In this document: positions 39,934 through 49,437 of the stretch, piece by piece | How positions within the stretch are numbered: the stretch's first letter is position 1 | How the letters are laid out: each line of letters opens with the position of its first letter | NCBI GenBank assembly: GCA_903822825.1 | Contig: CAIJQQ010000005.1 | Location: forward strand, 1-64,000 | Length of the DNA stretch: 64,000 nucleotides | Direction: 5' to 3' | DNA from: an uncultured Burkholderiales bacterium | GTDB taxonomy: Bacteria; Pseudomonadota; Gammaproteobacteria; Burkholderiales; Burkholderiaceae_C | Made by a program: the position numbers and the translations under genes | The notes under the pieces: model-generated | What the model saw: the letters and a program-made list of their open reading frames with translations, nothing else | What the model was told of the DNA's origin: nothing | The model's database searches: none

Positions 39934-41007
39934 ATGGCAAGCGTGAGTATTCAGTCCGTCAGCAAAAAGTTCGGACAAGTTCCCATCCTGCACGGCGTAG
40001 ACATTGAAATTGCCGATGGATCTTTCACCGTTTTGGTAGGGCCTTCCGGATGCGGAAAATCCACTTTGCTGCGCATGATCGCAGGCCTGGAAGAGATCAA
40101 CGGCGGTCACATCCAGATTGGCGACAAGCGGGTCAATGACCTGCAACCCAAAGAACGGGACATCGCCATGGTGTTCCAGAACTATGCCCTTTACCCGCAC
40201 ATGACCGTGGGCGAAAACATGGCTTTTTCACTCACTCTGGCCAAGATGGACAAGCAAACCATCGCCAGTAAAGTCGCACGAGCCGCTGAAATTTTGGCAC
40301 TGGGCGCCTTGTTGGACCGGTATCCCCGGCAGCTTTCAGGGGGACAACGTCAGCGCGTGGCTATGGGTCGTGCGATTGTGCGTGACCCTCAGGTTTTCTT
40401 GTTTGACGAGCCTTTGTCCAACCTCGACGCCAAGTTGCGCGTGGCCATGCGCAGTGAAATCAAGGAACTGCACCAACGCCTGAAAACCACGTCCATTTAC
40501 GTCACGCATGACCAAATCGAGGCCATGACCATGGGCGACAAAATCGTCGTCATGCGCGACGGACGAGTCGAGCAAACCGGCAGCCCCCTTGAACTCTATG
40601 ACTTTCCAGCCAACCAATTTGTCGCTGGTTTCATCGGTTCCCCCGCCATGAACTTCCTGCCCGGTACGCTGCGCCGCAGCGCCGGCACAGCTCAGGTCGA
40701 GTTGAGCGATGGCACGTTGATTGACGCCCCCTTGTCCAGTGCTGGCGTGGATGGCCAGCCTGTGGTTTACGGCACACGTCCCGAGCACCTAGAGTTGGTC
40801 AACACCGGCGGCATCCCCGCCGTGGTGGCCGTGATGGAGCCCACCGGCATGGACACCTTTGTGGCTTGCCGCCATGGCCGTGTTGAGCTGTCTGCGGTGT
40901 TCCGCGAACGCCACGACTTCGCACCGGGCAGCACCATCCACTTGCAGCCTGACTTGCAACGCGCACATCTTTTCGATACTGAAACCGGCAAGGTTTTGGC
41001 CGCCTGA
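39934..41007 (+). CDS. sugar ABC transporter ATP-binding protein (UgpC/MsmX type)
   Basis: A 357-residue ATPase. Walker A is [20 protein letters not shown], the Q loop [14 protein letters not shown], the signature [20 protein letters not shown], Walker [16 protein letters not shown] and the H loop [16 protein letters not shown]-terminal TOBE/MalK-like regulatory domain follows ([21 protein letters not shown]). It powers the binding-protein-dependent importer encoded by the next three genes. Confidence 0.95.
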   Translation: MASVSIQSVSKKFGQVPILHGVDIEIADGSFTVLVGPSGCGKSTLLRMIAGLEEINGGHIQIGDKRVNDLQPKERDIAMVFQNYALYPHMTVGENMAFSLTLAKMDKQTIASKVARAAEILALGALLDRYPRQLSGGQRQRVAMGRAIVRDPQVFLFDEPLSNLDAKLRVAMRSEIKELHQRLKTTSIYVTHDQIEAMTMGDKIVVMRDGRVEQTGSPLELYDFPANQFVAGFIGSPAMNFLPGTLRRSAGTAQVELSDGTLIDAPLSSAGVDGQPVVYGTRPEHLELVNTGGIPAVVAVMEPTGMDTFVACRHGRVELSAVFRERHDFAPGSTIHLQPDLQRAHLFDTETGKVLAA

Positions 41008-41048
41008 TCTCACCGATTCCCCAACCCTAAATCCACAGGAGACATGAC

Positions 41049-42368
41049 ATGAGCGATTTCAATCGTCGAAAGTTTTTGGAAAATTCAGCTGGCATGACCG
41101 CTTTGGCCGGTGCAGGCTCCATGCTGAGTCTGCCCGCCTCCGCGCAAAGCCTCAGCTTCAAGCCCGAAAAGGACGCCAAACTGCGCGTGCTGCGTTGGAG
41201 CCGCTTTGTGCAAGGCGACATCGACGCCTACATGGCCAACGTCAAGAAGTTCACTGAAAAAACAGGCATTCCTGTGCGAGTGGACAACGAAGGCTGGGAA
41301 GACGTGCGTCCCAAAGCCGCTGTGGCCGCCAACACGGGCGCCGGCCCTGACATCATTTTGTCGACCAACGACGACGCCAACCTGTATCCAGAAAAATTGC
41401 TGGATGTGACCGACCTGGCCGAATACCTCGGCAAGAAATACGGCGGTTGGTACCCCGCCTGTGAGGCCTACCTTCGTCCAGATGGCAAAAAATGGATCGG
41501 CATTGCCTTGGGCGCCTCCGGCTCTTACATGGTCTACCGCACCAGCCACCTCAAAGCGGCAGGTTTTGACAGCTTCCCCAAAGACACGGCAGGCTTCTTG
41601 GCCATGTGCAAGGCCTTGCAAGCGAAGGGCACACCGGCTGGTTTGGCGCTGGGCAATGCCACAGGTGACGGCCTTTGGACCAACTGGCTGATCTGGTCAC
41701 ACGGCGGTCAACTGGTCGACAAAAACAACAAGGTCATCATTGACAGCCCAGAGACCATCAAGGCGCTCGAATACGCCAAAGAGTTGTATGCCACGTTCAT
41801 TCCCGGCACTTTGTCTTGGCTTGACCCCAACAACAACAAAGCGTTCCTGGACAGCCAGATCAGCGTGACCAACAACGGCATCTCAATTTACTATGCCGCC
41901 AAGAATTCGACCGATCCCAAAGTCAAGGAACTGGCCGCGGACATCAACCACGCCTCCTTCCCGATTGGACCTGTGGGCACGGCCACAGAGTCACACTTGT
42001 TCTTCAATCAGATGATCATGAAGTACACCAAGTACCCCAACGCAGCCAAAGAGTTCCTGCGCTTCATGATGGAAAAAGAGCAGTTTGACCCCTGGTTGAC
42101 TGGCGCGGGCGGCTACATTGCCCAACCTCTGCGTGCATACGAAAGCACCGGCATCTGGACTGTGGACCCCAAGCACACACCTTACCGCGACGGTGTCAAG
42201 AGCATGCGTCCAGCAGGCTACGCCGGCAAACTGGGCTACGCGTCTGCCGGTGCTGCAGCGGACTTCATTGTCACCAACATGGTGGCCGAAGCTGCCAGCG
42301 GTTCCAAAACACCGAAAGAGGCCGCTGAGCGCGCTCAAAAACGTGCGGAGCGTTACTACAAGGTTTGA
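41049..42368 (+). CDS. sugar ABC transporter substrate-binding protein, Tat-exported
   Basis: A 439-residue family 1 extracellular solute-binding protein. The N-terminus SDFNRRKFLENSAGM contains a twin-arginine motif followed by a hydrophobic segment ending in LSLPASAQS, so export is by the Tat route. EDVRPKAAVAANTGAGPDII and WIGIALGASGSYMVYRTSHL are typical UgpB/MalE-like regions. The ligand is probably the sugar acid catabolised by the surrounding genes; sequence alone does not identify it. Confidence 0.93.
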   Translation: MSDFNRRKFLENSAGMTALAGAGSMLSLPASAQSLSFKPEKDAKLRVLRWSRFVQGDIDAYMANVKKFTEKTGIPVRVDNEGWEDVRPKAAVAANTGAGPDIILSTNDDANLYPEKLLDVTDLAEYLGKKYGGWYPACEAYLRPDGKKWIGIALGASGSYMVYRTSHLKAAGFDSFPKDTAGFLAMCKALQAKGTPAGLALGNATGDGLWTNWLIWSHGGQLVDKNNKVIIDSPETIKALEYAKELYATFIPGTLSWLDPNNNKAFLDSQISVTNNGISIYYAAKNSTDPKVKELAADINHASFPIGPVGTATESHLFFNQMIMKYTKYPNAAKEFLRFMMEKEQFDPWLTGAGGYIAQPLRAYESTGIWTVDPKHTPYRDGVKSMRPAGYAGKLGYASAGAAADFIVTNMVAEAASGSKTPKEAAERAQKRAERYYKV

Positions 42369-42408
42369 CTTTTGAACCTGCGAGCGGCCAGAGCCCCCCT
42401 CTGGCCGC

Positions 42409-43338
42409 GTGTTTGACAACCTGAACCGATTGCGCTCCATGTTTGAGAAATTTCAAAATAGCCGCAACGCGCTGGGCTGGGCCTTCATGCTGCCCGCTGC
42501 CGTGCTGCTGCTGTTGTTCCTCACCTACCCGCTTGGACTGGGCACTTGGCTTGGGTTCACAGATGCCAAGGTCGGACGCGAAGGGGTGTGGATTGGTTTG
42601 GAAAATTTTTCCTTCCTGATCACCGACAGTGTCACGCAACTGGCACTCTTCAACACCTTGTTTTACACGGTGATTGCCAGCATTTTCAAATTCGTTTTAG
42701 GCTTGTACTTGGCGATACTGCTCAATAAAAACCTGCCCTTCAAGAGCTTTTTTCGTGCCGTTGTGCTGCTGCCCTGGATTGCACCGACCGCGCTTTCAGC
42801 GATTGCTTTTTGGTGGATTTACGACTCTCAATTTTCGATCATCAGCTGGTCCTTGGTGAGGTTGGGTTTGATCGACCACTACATCGACTTTCTGGGTGAT
42901 CCTTGGAATGCCCGTTACTCAACCATTGCCGCCAACATCTGGCGCGGGGTGCCCTTCGTGGCCATTTCCTTGTTGGCGGGTCTGCAGACCATCTCGCCGT
43001 CCTACTACGAAGCTTCGGCCATCGACGGTGCCACACCTTGGCAGCAGTTCCGTCATGTGACGCTGCCGCTGCTGACCCCGATCATCGCCGTGGTCATGAC
43101 GTTTTCAGTCTTGTTCACATTCACCGACTTCCAGTTGATCTATGTGCTCACACGGGGTGGTCCGCTCAATGCGACCCATTTGATGGCCACACTGTCTTTC
43201 CAACGCGCCATCTCTGGCGGCGCTCTGGGGGAAGGTGCGGCCCTTGCAACACTGATGGTCCCGTTCCTTCTGGGCGCCATCATGTTCAGTTATTTCGGAC
43301 TTCAACGCCGTGCCTGGCAACAAGGAGGTGACAAATGA
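42409..43338 (+). CDS. sugar ABC transporter permease (UgpA type)
   Basis: A 309-residue inner-membrane protein with about six transmembrane helices. The EAA loop is YYEASAIDGATPWQQFRHVT. The start is taken as GTG 42409; an internal Met at 42439 (MFEKFQNSRNALGWAFML) is also possible and neither has a good Shine-Dalgarno. The stop overlaps the next permease ATG by 4 nt (ATGA). Confidence 0.93.
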   Translation: MFDNLNRLRSMFEKFQNSRNALGWAFMLPAAVLLLLFLTYPLGLGTWLGFTDAKVGREGVWIGLENFSFLITDSVTQLALFNTLFYTVIASIFKFVLGLYLAILLNKNLPFKSFFRAVVLLPWIAPTALSAIAFWWIYDSQFSIISWSLVRLGLIDHYIDFLGDPWNARYSTIAANIWRGVPFVAISLLAGLQTISPSYYEASAIDGATPWQQFRHVTLPLLTPIIAVVMTFSVLFTFTDFQLIYVLTRGGPLNATHLMATLSFQRAISGGALGEGAALATLMVPFLLGAIMFSYFGLQRRAWQQGGDK

Positions 43339-44210
43339 GCACCGGTAAAGACGACGCTGCGCAAGGCATGGACTTTTTGCAATCCATGCCCAGACGCTGG
43401 GTCACGACCTACATTCCAATTGGCATTTTCGTGTTTGTACTGTTGTTTCCCTTCTACTGGATGGTGATCACTTCGTTCAAGCCCAACGAAGAACTTTTGT
43501 CACGCGATGGCAACCCTTTTTGGTTCATCAACCCGACTCTGGCGCACTTTGAAAAACTGCTGTTCCAAACCGCCTACCCAGCCTGGCTTTGGAACACCGT
43601 GGTGGTGTCTGTGGTCTCCACAGCGATTTCACTGGTGGCTTCGGTGCTGGCGGCCTACGCCATTGAACGGCTGCGGTTTCAAGGAGCCAAAACAGCGGGT
43701 GGAGCGATTTTCCTGGCCTATCTGGTGCCCCCATCCATCTTGTTCATTCCATTGGCAGCCATCATCTTTCAGTTGGGTTTGTTCGACTCGCGCATGGCCC
43801 TGATCCTGTCCTATCCGACCTTTCTGATTCCGTTCTCAACCTGGCTGCTGATGAGCTATTTCCGCTCCATTCCTTACGAGCTTGAAGAATGCGCCTTGAT
43901 CGACGGTGCCAGCCGCTGGCAAATTCTCACCAAAATCGTGCTGCCTCTAGCAGTACCGGGCCTGATTTCTGCAGGCATCTTTGCCTTCACACTGAGCTGG
44001 AACGAGTTCATCTATGCCTTGACCTTCATCTCATCTTCCGAGAACAAAACCGTGCCCGTGGGTGTCGTGACGGAACTGGTTGAAGGCGATGTCTACCACT
44101 GGGGCTCCCTGATGGCTGGCGCCTTATTGGGTTCCTTGCCTGTGGCCTTTGTGTATTCGTTCTTCGTCGAGCATTACGTTTCGGGCATGACCGGCTCCGT
44201 CAAAGAGTGA
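43335..44210 (+). CDS. sugar ABC transporter permease (UgpE type)
   Basis: A 291-residue permease with about six membrane helices and the EAA loop YELEECALIDGASRWQILTK. A near-perfect AGGAGGTG lies 5 nt before the ATG, which overlaps the stop of the previous permease. Together with the ATPase and the binding protein it makes a complete importer of the CUT1 type. Confidence 0.93.
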   Translation: MSTGKDDAAQGMDFLQSMPRRWVTTYIPIGIFVFVLLFPFYWMVITSFKPNEELLSRDGNPFWFINPTLAHFEKLLFQTAYPAWLWNTVVVSVVSTAISLVASVLAAYAIERLRFQGAKTAGGAIFLAYLVPPSILFIPLAAIIFQLGLFDSRMALILSYPTFLIPFSTWLLMSYFRSIPYELEECALIDGASRWQILTKIVLPLAVPGLISAGIFAFTLSWNEFIYALTFISSSENKTVPVGVVTELVEGDVYHWGSLMAGALLGSLPVAFVYSFFVEHYVSGMTGSVKE

Positions 44211-44239
44211 TGCTTGATTGACGGCTGGGCAGCTGACGC

Positions 44240-44267
44240 AGCTTGACTTGCCCCCCAGCGTCAAGCT
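44240..44267. promoter_or_regulatory. inverted repeat between transporter and dehydratase genes
   Basis: AGCTTGAC (44240-44247) and GTCAAGCT (44260-44267) form a perfect 8-bp inverted repeat around TTGCCCCCCAGC. No T run follows, so it is more likely an operator or an mRNA-stabilising hairpin than a terminator. Confidence 0.4.
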
Positions 44268-44309
44268 TGAGCACTGGGTTCTCATCACACTTTTTCACCT
44301 ACAAACAAC

Positions 44310-46046
44310 ATGACTTCTACCCCCCGCAAAAAACCTGAAGACCTGCGCAGCCAGCAATGGTTTGGTCGCCAGGACCGCGACGGCTTTGCTTACCGCAGCT
44401 GGGTCAAGGGCAAGGGCGTGCCGCATGACCAGTTCGACGGCCGCCCCGTCATTGGCATTTGCAACACCTTCAGCGAACTGACCCCCTGCAACTCGCACTT
44501 TCGCACCCTGGCCGAGCAGGTGAAGATCGGCGTGTACGAGGCCGGTGGCTTTCCCCTTGAGTTTCCCGTGATGTCATTGGGCGAAACTCTGCTGCGCCCC
44601 ACGGCCATGCTGTACCGCAACCTGGCCAGCATGGATGTCGAAGAATCCATTCGCGGCAACCCGATCGACGGCGTGGTGCTGCTCATGGGCTGCGACAAGA
44701 CCACGCCCAGCTTGCTGATGGGTGCGTCCAGCGTGGGCCTGCCCACCATTGGCGTGTCGGGTGGCCCCATGCTCAACGGCAAATGGCGCGGGCAAGAATT
44801 GGGTTCAGGCACTGGCGTGTGGAGCATGAGCGAGCAAGTGCGCGCGGGCACTCTCAAATTGGCCGACTTCTTTGAAGCCGAAAGCTGCATGCACCGCAGC
44901 CACGGCCACTGCATGACCATGGGCACCGCCAGCACCATGGCCAGCATGGTCGAGGCCCTGGGCATTGGCCTGCCTGGCAACGCCGCCTACCCCGCAGTGG
45001 ATGGCCGCCGCAATGTGTTGGCCCGCGATGCGGGTCGCCGCATTGTCGAGATGGTGCACACCGACCAGACCATCAACCAAGTGCTCACGCGCGAAGCCTT
45101 TGAAAATGCCATCCGCACGCTGGCCGCGATTGGTGGCTCAACCAACGCCGTGATCCACCTGATCGCGATTGCTGGTCGCTTGGGCCTGAAGCTCACCGTA
45201 GACGACTTCGAGCGCCTGGGCAGCGAACTGCCTTGCCTCTTGAATTTGCAACCCTCGGGCGAACACCTGATGGAAGACTTCTGCTACGCCGGCGGTCTGC
45301 CGGTGGTGATGAAAGAAATCGAACACCTGCTGCACAAAGACATCATCACCGTGACCGGCAAAAGTGTGAGCGAAAACATTGCCAACGCCGTCAACTACGA
45401 CCCGCGCGTCATCAAAACATTCGAGGGCCCGTTCAAAGAGAAGGCGGGCATCGCCATCCTGCGTGGCAACCTGGCCCCGCGCGGCGCGGTCATCAAGCCC
45501 AGCGCGGCCACGCCTGCGCTGATGGTGCACACCGGCCGTGCGGTGGTGTTTGAAGACAGCAACGACTTCCACAAACGCATCGACGACGAGAGCTTGGATG
45601 TCGATGAAAACTGCATTTTGGTGCTCAAGAACTGCGGCCCCAAGGGCTACCCCGGCATGGCCGAAGTGGGCAACATGCCGCTGCCCCCCAAGGTGCTGCG
45701 CAAAGGCATCACCGACATGGTGCGCATCTCAGACGCCCGCATGAGTGGCACGGCCTATGGCACCGTGGTGCTGCACACCACACCCGAAGCTGCTGCGGGT
45801 GGCCCGCTGGCTGTGGTGCAAAACGGCGACATGATCGAGCTGAACGTGCCGCAGCGCAAACTGCAACTGCTCATCAGCGACGAAGAACTGGCCCGCCGCC
45901 TGACCTTGTGGGAAAAGCCTGCGCCCGCCATGAACTCGGGCTACTGGAAGCTCTACATCGACCATGTGCTGCAAGCCGACGAAGGTGCGGACATGGATTT
46001 TTTGGTCGGCCAACGTGGCTCGGCTGTGCCCAAAGACAACCATTGA
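44310..46046 (+). CDS. IlvD/Edd family sugar-acid dehydratase
   Basis: A 578-residue Fe-S dehydratase. ICNTFSELTPCNSHFRTLAE holds a first cluster cysteine, VVLLMGCDKTTPSLLMGASS the second and ESCMHRSHGHCMTMGTASTM the third. GGSTNAVIHLIAIA and SDARMSGTAYGTVVLHTTPE are further family blocks. It is more similar to the pentonate/hexonate dehydratases (for example L-arabinonate dehydratase) than to IlvD, judging by length and the neighbouring genes. It would form the 2-keto-3-deoxy acid used by the kinases downstream. Confidence 0.9.
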   Translation: MTSTPRKKPEDLRSQQWFGRQDRDGFAYRSWVKGKGVPHDQFDGRPVIGICNTFSELTPCNSHFRTLAEQVKIGVYEAGGFPLEFPVMSLGETLLRPTAMLYRNLASMDVEESIRGNPIDGVVLLMGCDKTTPSLLMGASSVGLPTIGVSGGPMLNGKWRGQELGSGTGVWSMSEQVRAGTLKLADFFEAESCMHRSHGHCMTMGTASTMASMVEALGIGLPGNAAYPAVDGRRNVLARDAGRRIVEMVHTDQTINQVLTREAFENAIRTLAAIGGSTNAVIHLIAIAGRLGLKLTVDDFERLGSELPCLLNLQPSGEHLMEDFCYAGGLPVVMKEIEHLLHKDIITVTGKSVSENIANAVNYDPRVIKTFEGPFKEKAGIAILRGNLAPRGAVIKPSAATPALMVHTGRAVVFEDSNDFHKRIDDESLDVDENCILVLKNCGPKGYPGMAEVGNMPLPPKVLRKGITDMVRISDARMSGTAYGTVVLHTTPEAAAGGPLAVVQNGDMIELNVPQRKLQLLISDEELARRLTLWEKPAPAMNSGYWKLYIDHVLQADEGADMDFLVGQRGSAVPKDNH

Positions 46047-46062
46047 TTTGCAAGGAAAAACC

Positions 46063-47067
46063 ATGCGTGTTCTGATCACCGGCGGTGCTGGATTTTTAGG
46101 TGCCCGACTGGCCCGCGAGATTTTGAAGCATGGCCACTTGGACGGCCAAAGCGTGAGCGAACTGGTCATTGCCGACCTGTTCCCCGCACCTGCCGACCTG
46201 CTGGCCGACCCCCGAGTCAAAGGCCATGCTGGCCCCATGCTGGAACAAGGTGACTTGTTCAAGACCGGTTTTGATGGCGTGTTCCACTTGGCCTCGGCCG
46301 TCTCGGGCGAGTGCGAACTCGACTTCGACCTGGGCTTGCGCTCCAACGTGGACAGCAGCCGCTTGCTGCTCGACAGCATCAGGGCTTCAGGTAAGGCCCC
46401 ACGCTTGGTCTTCGCCAGCTCGGTCGCGGTGTTCGGCCCGGATGCGGCCAACCCCATGCCCGCTCTGGTGGCCGACACCACCTTGCCCACACCGCAAACC
46501 TCTTACGGCACTCACAAGCTGATGATCGAGCACATGGTGGCTGACTACACCCGCAAAGGTTTCATCGACGGCCGCGCAGCGCGACTGATGACCGTGACCG
46601 TGCGCCCAGGCAAACCCAACGGCGCAGCATCCTCCTTCTTCAGCGGCATCATCCGCGAGCCGCTGGCGGGCACCCACACCAGCTGCCCGGTGGATGCCAG
46701 CGTCTCCCACCCCATGTCATCTCCGGGCAACACCATCCATGGGTTGATCACGGTGTTCGAGGCCAGCCGAGAAGCCATCGGTGGACGCATGGCATTGAAC
46801 CTGCCCGGTTTGAATGTGTCAGTGGGCCAGATGCTGGCCGCACTGGAAAAAGTAGCCGGTCCCGCCGTGCGTGCCCGCGTGACATTTGAGCGCGATGAAC
46901 GGATCGCGGGCATTGTGGACAACTGGGCCAAAGGCTGCACCTTCGAGCGTGCCCATTCGCTGGGCTTGCGTGCCGATGCCAGCTTTGAAACCATCATCGA
47001 GCAGTACATCGAAGACTGCAAAATCCGGCCCGGCTACCCCGCCCAAGCGCTGGACGGCTTGAAGTGA
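46063..47067 (+). CDS. NAD-dependent epimerase/dehydratase family, D-erythronate dehydrogenase (DenD)-like
   Basis: A 334-residue extended SDR. MRVLITGGAGFLGARLAREI is the NAD site, VFHLASAVSGECELDFDLG and SSVAVFGPDA lead to the catalytic SYGTHKLMIEHM (Tyr-x3-Lys), and RLMTVTVRPGKPNGAASSFF is characteristic of DenD-type proteins. DenD oxidises D-erythronate at C2. Here it may oxidise a related sugar acid. It lies 16 bp after the dehydratase. A terminator-like hairpin follows. Confidence 0.87.
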   Translation: MRVLITGGAGFLGARLAREILKHGHLDGQSVSELVIADLFPAPADLLADPRVKGHAGPMLEQGDLFKTGFDGVFHLASAVSGECELDFDLGLRSNVDSSRLLLDSIRASGKAPRLVFASSVAVFGPDAANPMPALVADTTLPTPQTSYGTHKLMIEHMVADYTRKGFIDGRAARLMTVTVRPGKPNGAASSFFSGIIREPLAGTHTSCPVDASVSHPMSSPGNTIHGLITVFEASREAIGGRMALNLPGLNVSVGQMLAALEKVAGPAVRARVTFERDERIAGIVDNWAKGCTFERAHSLGLRADASFETIIEQYIEDCKIRPGYPAQALDGLK

Positions 47068-47075
47068 ACTGACAC

Positions 47076-47112
47076 AAGGCCACCACGCTCATGCATGGGG
47101 GCTTTTTTGTTT
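47076..47112 (+). terminator. terminator of the sugar-acid operon
   Basis: AAGGCCACCA (47076-47085) pairs with TGGGGGCTTT (47096-47105), with one mismatch and one G-T pair, followed by a T-rich tail (TTTTTTGTTTTT). It lies 8 bp after the DenD-like gene and before the 3' end of the convergent PLP enzyme. Confidence 0.6.
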
Positions 47113-48393
47113 TTAAAAATGCGTGCTGATCGCCCCGCTGATGCGGCCGTCGTCTTCGATGAGCGCCAACCAGCGCCATTTGTCGAAGGTGGTGCAGGGG
47201 TGAGAAATGCCCAAGGCCACGCGGTCACCCACTTGCGGCCAAACGCCCTCGACATCAAACGCCATGTGGGCGTGCTGATCACTCAGCGCCTTCACTTGCC
47301 AGCTCTTGTGCGCTGCCTCAATGGCAGAACCAGCACGCTGGTCTTTGGGTGCCCAGCGAACCGGCATGGGCATGCACTGGTCAAAGGACAGATCCCGCCG
47401 TCCGGCACTCAAAATCGCCAACCCTGGCTCGGGCACCGACTGCACCTTGACCCACACCTCCAGGGCAGGTTGCAACGAAGAACTCAAGCCCTCTCGCGCC
47501 TCCACCAACTTCAGGTAGCGGGCGTAGTTCCAGTGGTCGTGCGTCACATAGCAGCCCGAGCGCAAGACGCCTTGCACCAGGCGGCCTTTGACCTGCAGCT
47601 TCAGCATCGGGATCACCAAATCGAACACGGCAGAACCGCCTGCCGAGAGCAAAACCTCGCCGCTGCCCCACAGGTTCTGCCCATCGATCTGCTGCACCAA
47701 AGCTTGCACACTGCGCACCAGAGCGCTCACCGCTTCGATGTCATGGGCACTGTCGCACTGCCCCAGTCCGCCCTCGTAACACTCCACCCCGCCCAAGCGC
47801 ACAACGGGCGAGGCCGCGATGGCCTGCGCCAAAGTCAGAGCCTGCTCGTGCGTGCGGCAACCGGTGCGGTAACCGGCAATGCCCAACTCCAGCAGCACGT
47901 CCCAGCAGCGGGCGTTACCTCGCCGAGCGCCCCAATCGGCCAGGACCTGCAACTGCGACAGCGAATCGACCAGAAACCAGACACGTGCCTGCGGGTGTTG
48001 ACGCAACAAAAGATCCAACCCGTCCAGGTCGGCATCAGACACCAACTGATTTGCAATGATGGCGCGCTGCGCCCCCGCCGCCAGACCCACGCGCAACTGG
48101 TGAGGATTGGCAAAGGTCAGGCCCCAAGCACCGGCTTGCAACTGCAGACGGAACAACTCGGGCGACAAGGTGGTCTTGCCGTGCGGCGCCAAAGCCACGC
48201 CTTTGCGCTGTACAAAATCTTGCATCCAGGCCAGGTTGTGCGTGAGCGCCGGGCGGCGCAACACGGCCACCGGGTAGGCCAGCGCATCGTCGAGCAAGCT
48301 CCAGTCACGGGTGCCCAACTGCGAGACCGCGCAGGGCTCGGCCGCCAAGGGGAAACCTTTGCAAGTGGCGTTCAGTACAAAATCGTTTTCCAT
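47113..48393 (-). CDS. D-serine dehydratase / D-threonine aldolase-like PLP enzyme
   Basis: A 426-residue fold-type III PLP enzyme. An N-terminal alanine-racemase-like barrel has the Lys in GVALAPHGKTTLSPELF. A C-terminal DSD1-like domain contains SDQHAHMAFDVEG and a metal-binding His/Cys in ALGISHPCTTFDKW. Related proteins are D-serine dehydratases, D-threonine aldolases or D-3-hydroxyaspartate aldolases. It is on the opposite strand inside the sugar-acid cluster, so it may act on a hydroxy-amino acid linked to that pathway. It is full length with no decay seen. Confidence 0.85.
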   Translation of the reverse strand: MENDFVLNATCKGFPLAAEPCAVSQLGTRDWSLLDDALAYPVAVLRRPALTHNLAWMQDFVQRKGVALAPHGKTTLSPELFRLQLQAGAWGLTFANPHQLRVGLAAGAQRAIIANQLVSDADLDGLDLLLRQHPQARVWFLVDSLSQLQVLADWGARRGNARCWDVLLELGIAGYRTGCRTHEQALTLAQAIAASPVVRLGGVECYEGGLGQCDSAHDIEAVSALVRSVQALVQQIDGQNLWGSGEVLLSAGGSAVFDLVIPMLKLQVKGRLVQGVLRSGCYVTHDHWNYARYLKLVEAREGLSSSLQPALEVWVKVQSVPEPGLAILSAGRRDLSFDQCMPMPVRWAPKDQRAGSAIEAAHKSWQVKALSDQHAHMAFDVEGVWPQVGDRVALGISHPCTTFDKWRWLALIEDDGRISGAISTHF

Positions 48394-48474
48394 GTCTCGG
48401 TGCTCCGTTCATCGCGTGGCCAGTTTGGCGGTGATTCTCCCACCACGGGCTGAGCCTTTACTGCATTGACTCAC

Positions 48475-49437
48475 ATGACACGCCCTTCGAAAACCCTCGA
48501 CATCGTCGCCCTCGGCGAAGCCATGGTCGAGTTCAACCAGCGGCCCCAATCAAACGCGAACGATCCTCCTTTGTACCTTCAAGGCTTTGGCGGAGACACC
48601 AGCAACGCTGCCATTGCCGCGGCCCGCGCTGGTGCGCGTGTGGCCTACCTGAGCCGCTTGGGCGCCGACCGCTGGGGTGACCGCCTCGTGGATTTGTGGC
48701 AGCATGAAAACGTAGACACCACCCCAGTGCTGCGTGACGCGCAAGCGCCCACAGGCATGTACTTTGTGAGCCACGACGCGCAAGGCCACCACTTCAGTTA
48801 TGCACGCGCAGGGTCAGCTGCCAGCCGCATGCAGCCGCAAGACCTCGGGCACTGGCAAGCCGCCATTGCCAGCAGCCAGTGGCTGCACCTGTCGGGCATC
48901 ACGCTGGCGATTTCGGGCTCGGCCTGCGACACGGCTTTGGCCGCCATTGAGCACGCGCGCAGCGTGGGCACGAGCGTGGCACTTGACTCGAACTTGCGCT
49001 TGTCGCTGTGGCCGCTGGCCCGTGCGCGGGCCTGCATACGCCATGCTGCCAGCCTGTGTGATTTGTTTTTGCCCAGCCTGGAAGACATGACCGCCCTCAC
49101 GGGCCTGACCCAAGCGCAAGACATCATCGGCTGGAGCCATGCGCAAGGCGCGGCGCTTGTGGTGCTCAAGTTGGGGGCCGATGGTGCGCTCGCCAGCGAT
49201 GGCCAGACGCAGCGCACTTTACCGGGCCACCGTGTGCAAGCGGTGGATGCCACCGGGGCAGGCGACTGTTTTGCAGGCAACCTGTTAGCGCGCCTGTCCG
49301 CGGGCGAGAGCTTGTGGGACGCTGCAGCTTATGCCAATGCTGCTGCCGCTTTGTCGGTGCAGGGCTATGGCGCAGTCTCACCCTTGCCCCGTCACGGTGC
49401 GGTGCTGGACCTCTTGATGAAAGCGCATGCACCATGA
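48475..49437 (+). CDS. kdgK: 2-dehydro-3-deoxygluconokinase (PfkB family)
   Basis: A 320-residue ribokinase-family kinase. VALGEAMVEFNQRP is the N-terminal block, GGDTSNAAIAAARAGARVAY the substrate region and VDATGAGDCFAGNLLARLSA the PfkB signature with the catalytic Asp. KDG kinases phosphorylate 2-keto-3-deoxygluconate to KDPG. ATG 48475 is chosen over TTG 48466. It overlaps the next gene, dgoK, by 4 nt. Its product KDPG would be split by Eda, whose gene is at the window end. Confidence 0.88.
   Translation: MTRPSKTLDIVALGEAMVEFNQRPQSNANDPPLYLQGFGGDTSNAAIAAARAGARVAYLSRLGADRWGDRLVDLWQHENVDTTPVLRDAQAPTGMYFVSHDAQGHHFSYARAGSAASRMQPQDLGHWQAAIASSQWLHLSGITLAISGSACDTALAAIEHARSVGTSVALDSNLRLSLWPLARARACIRHAASLCDLFLPSLEDMTALTGLTQAQDIIGWSHAQGAALVVLKLGADGALASDGQTQRTLPGHRVQAVDATGAGDCFAGNLLARLSAGESLWDAAAYANAAAALSVQGYGAVSPLPRHGAVLDLLMKAHAP

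Noticed and set aside
47095-48453. Plus-strand open frame of 452 codons
   Set aside because: It is antisense to the PLP enzyme; the composition is that of a mirror frame.
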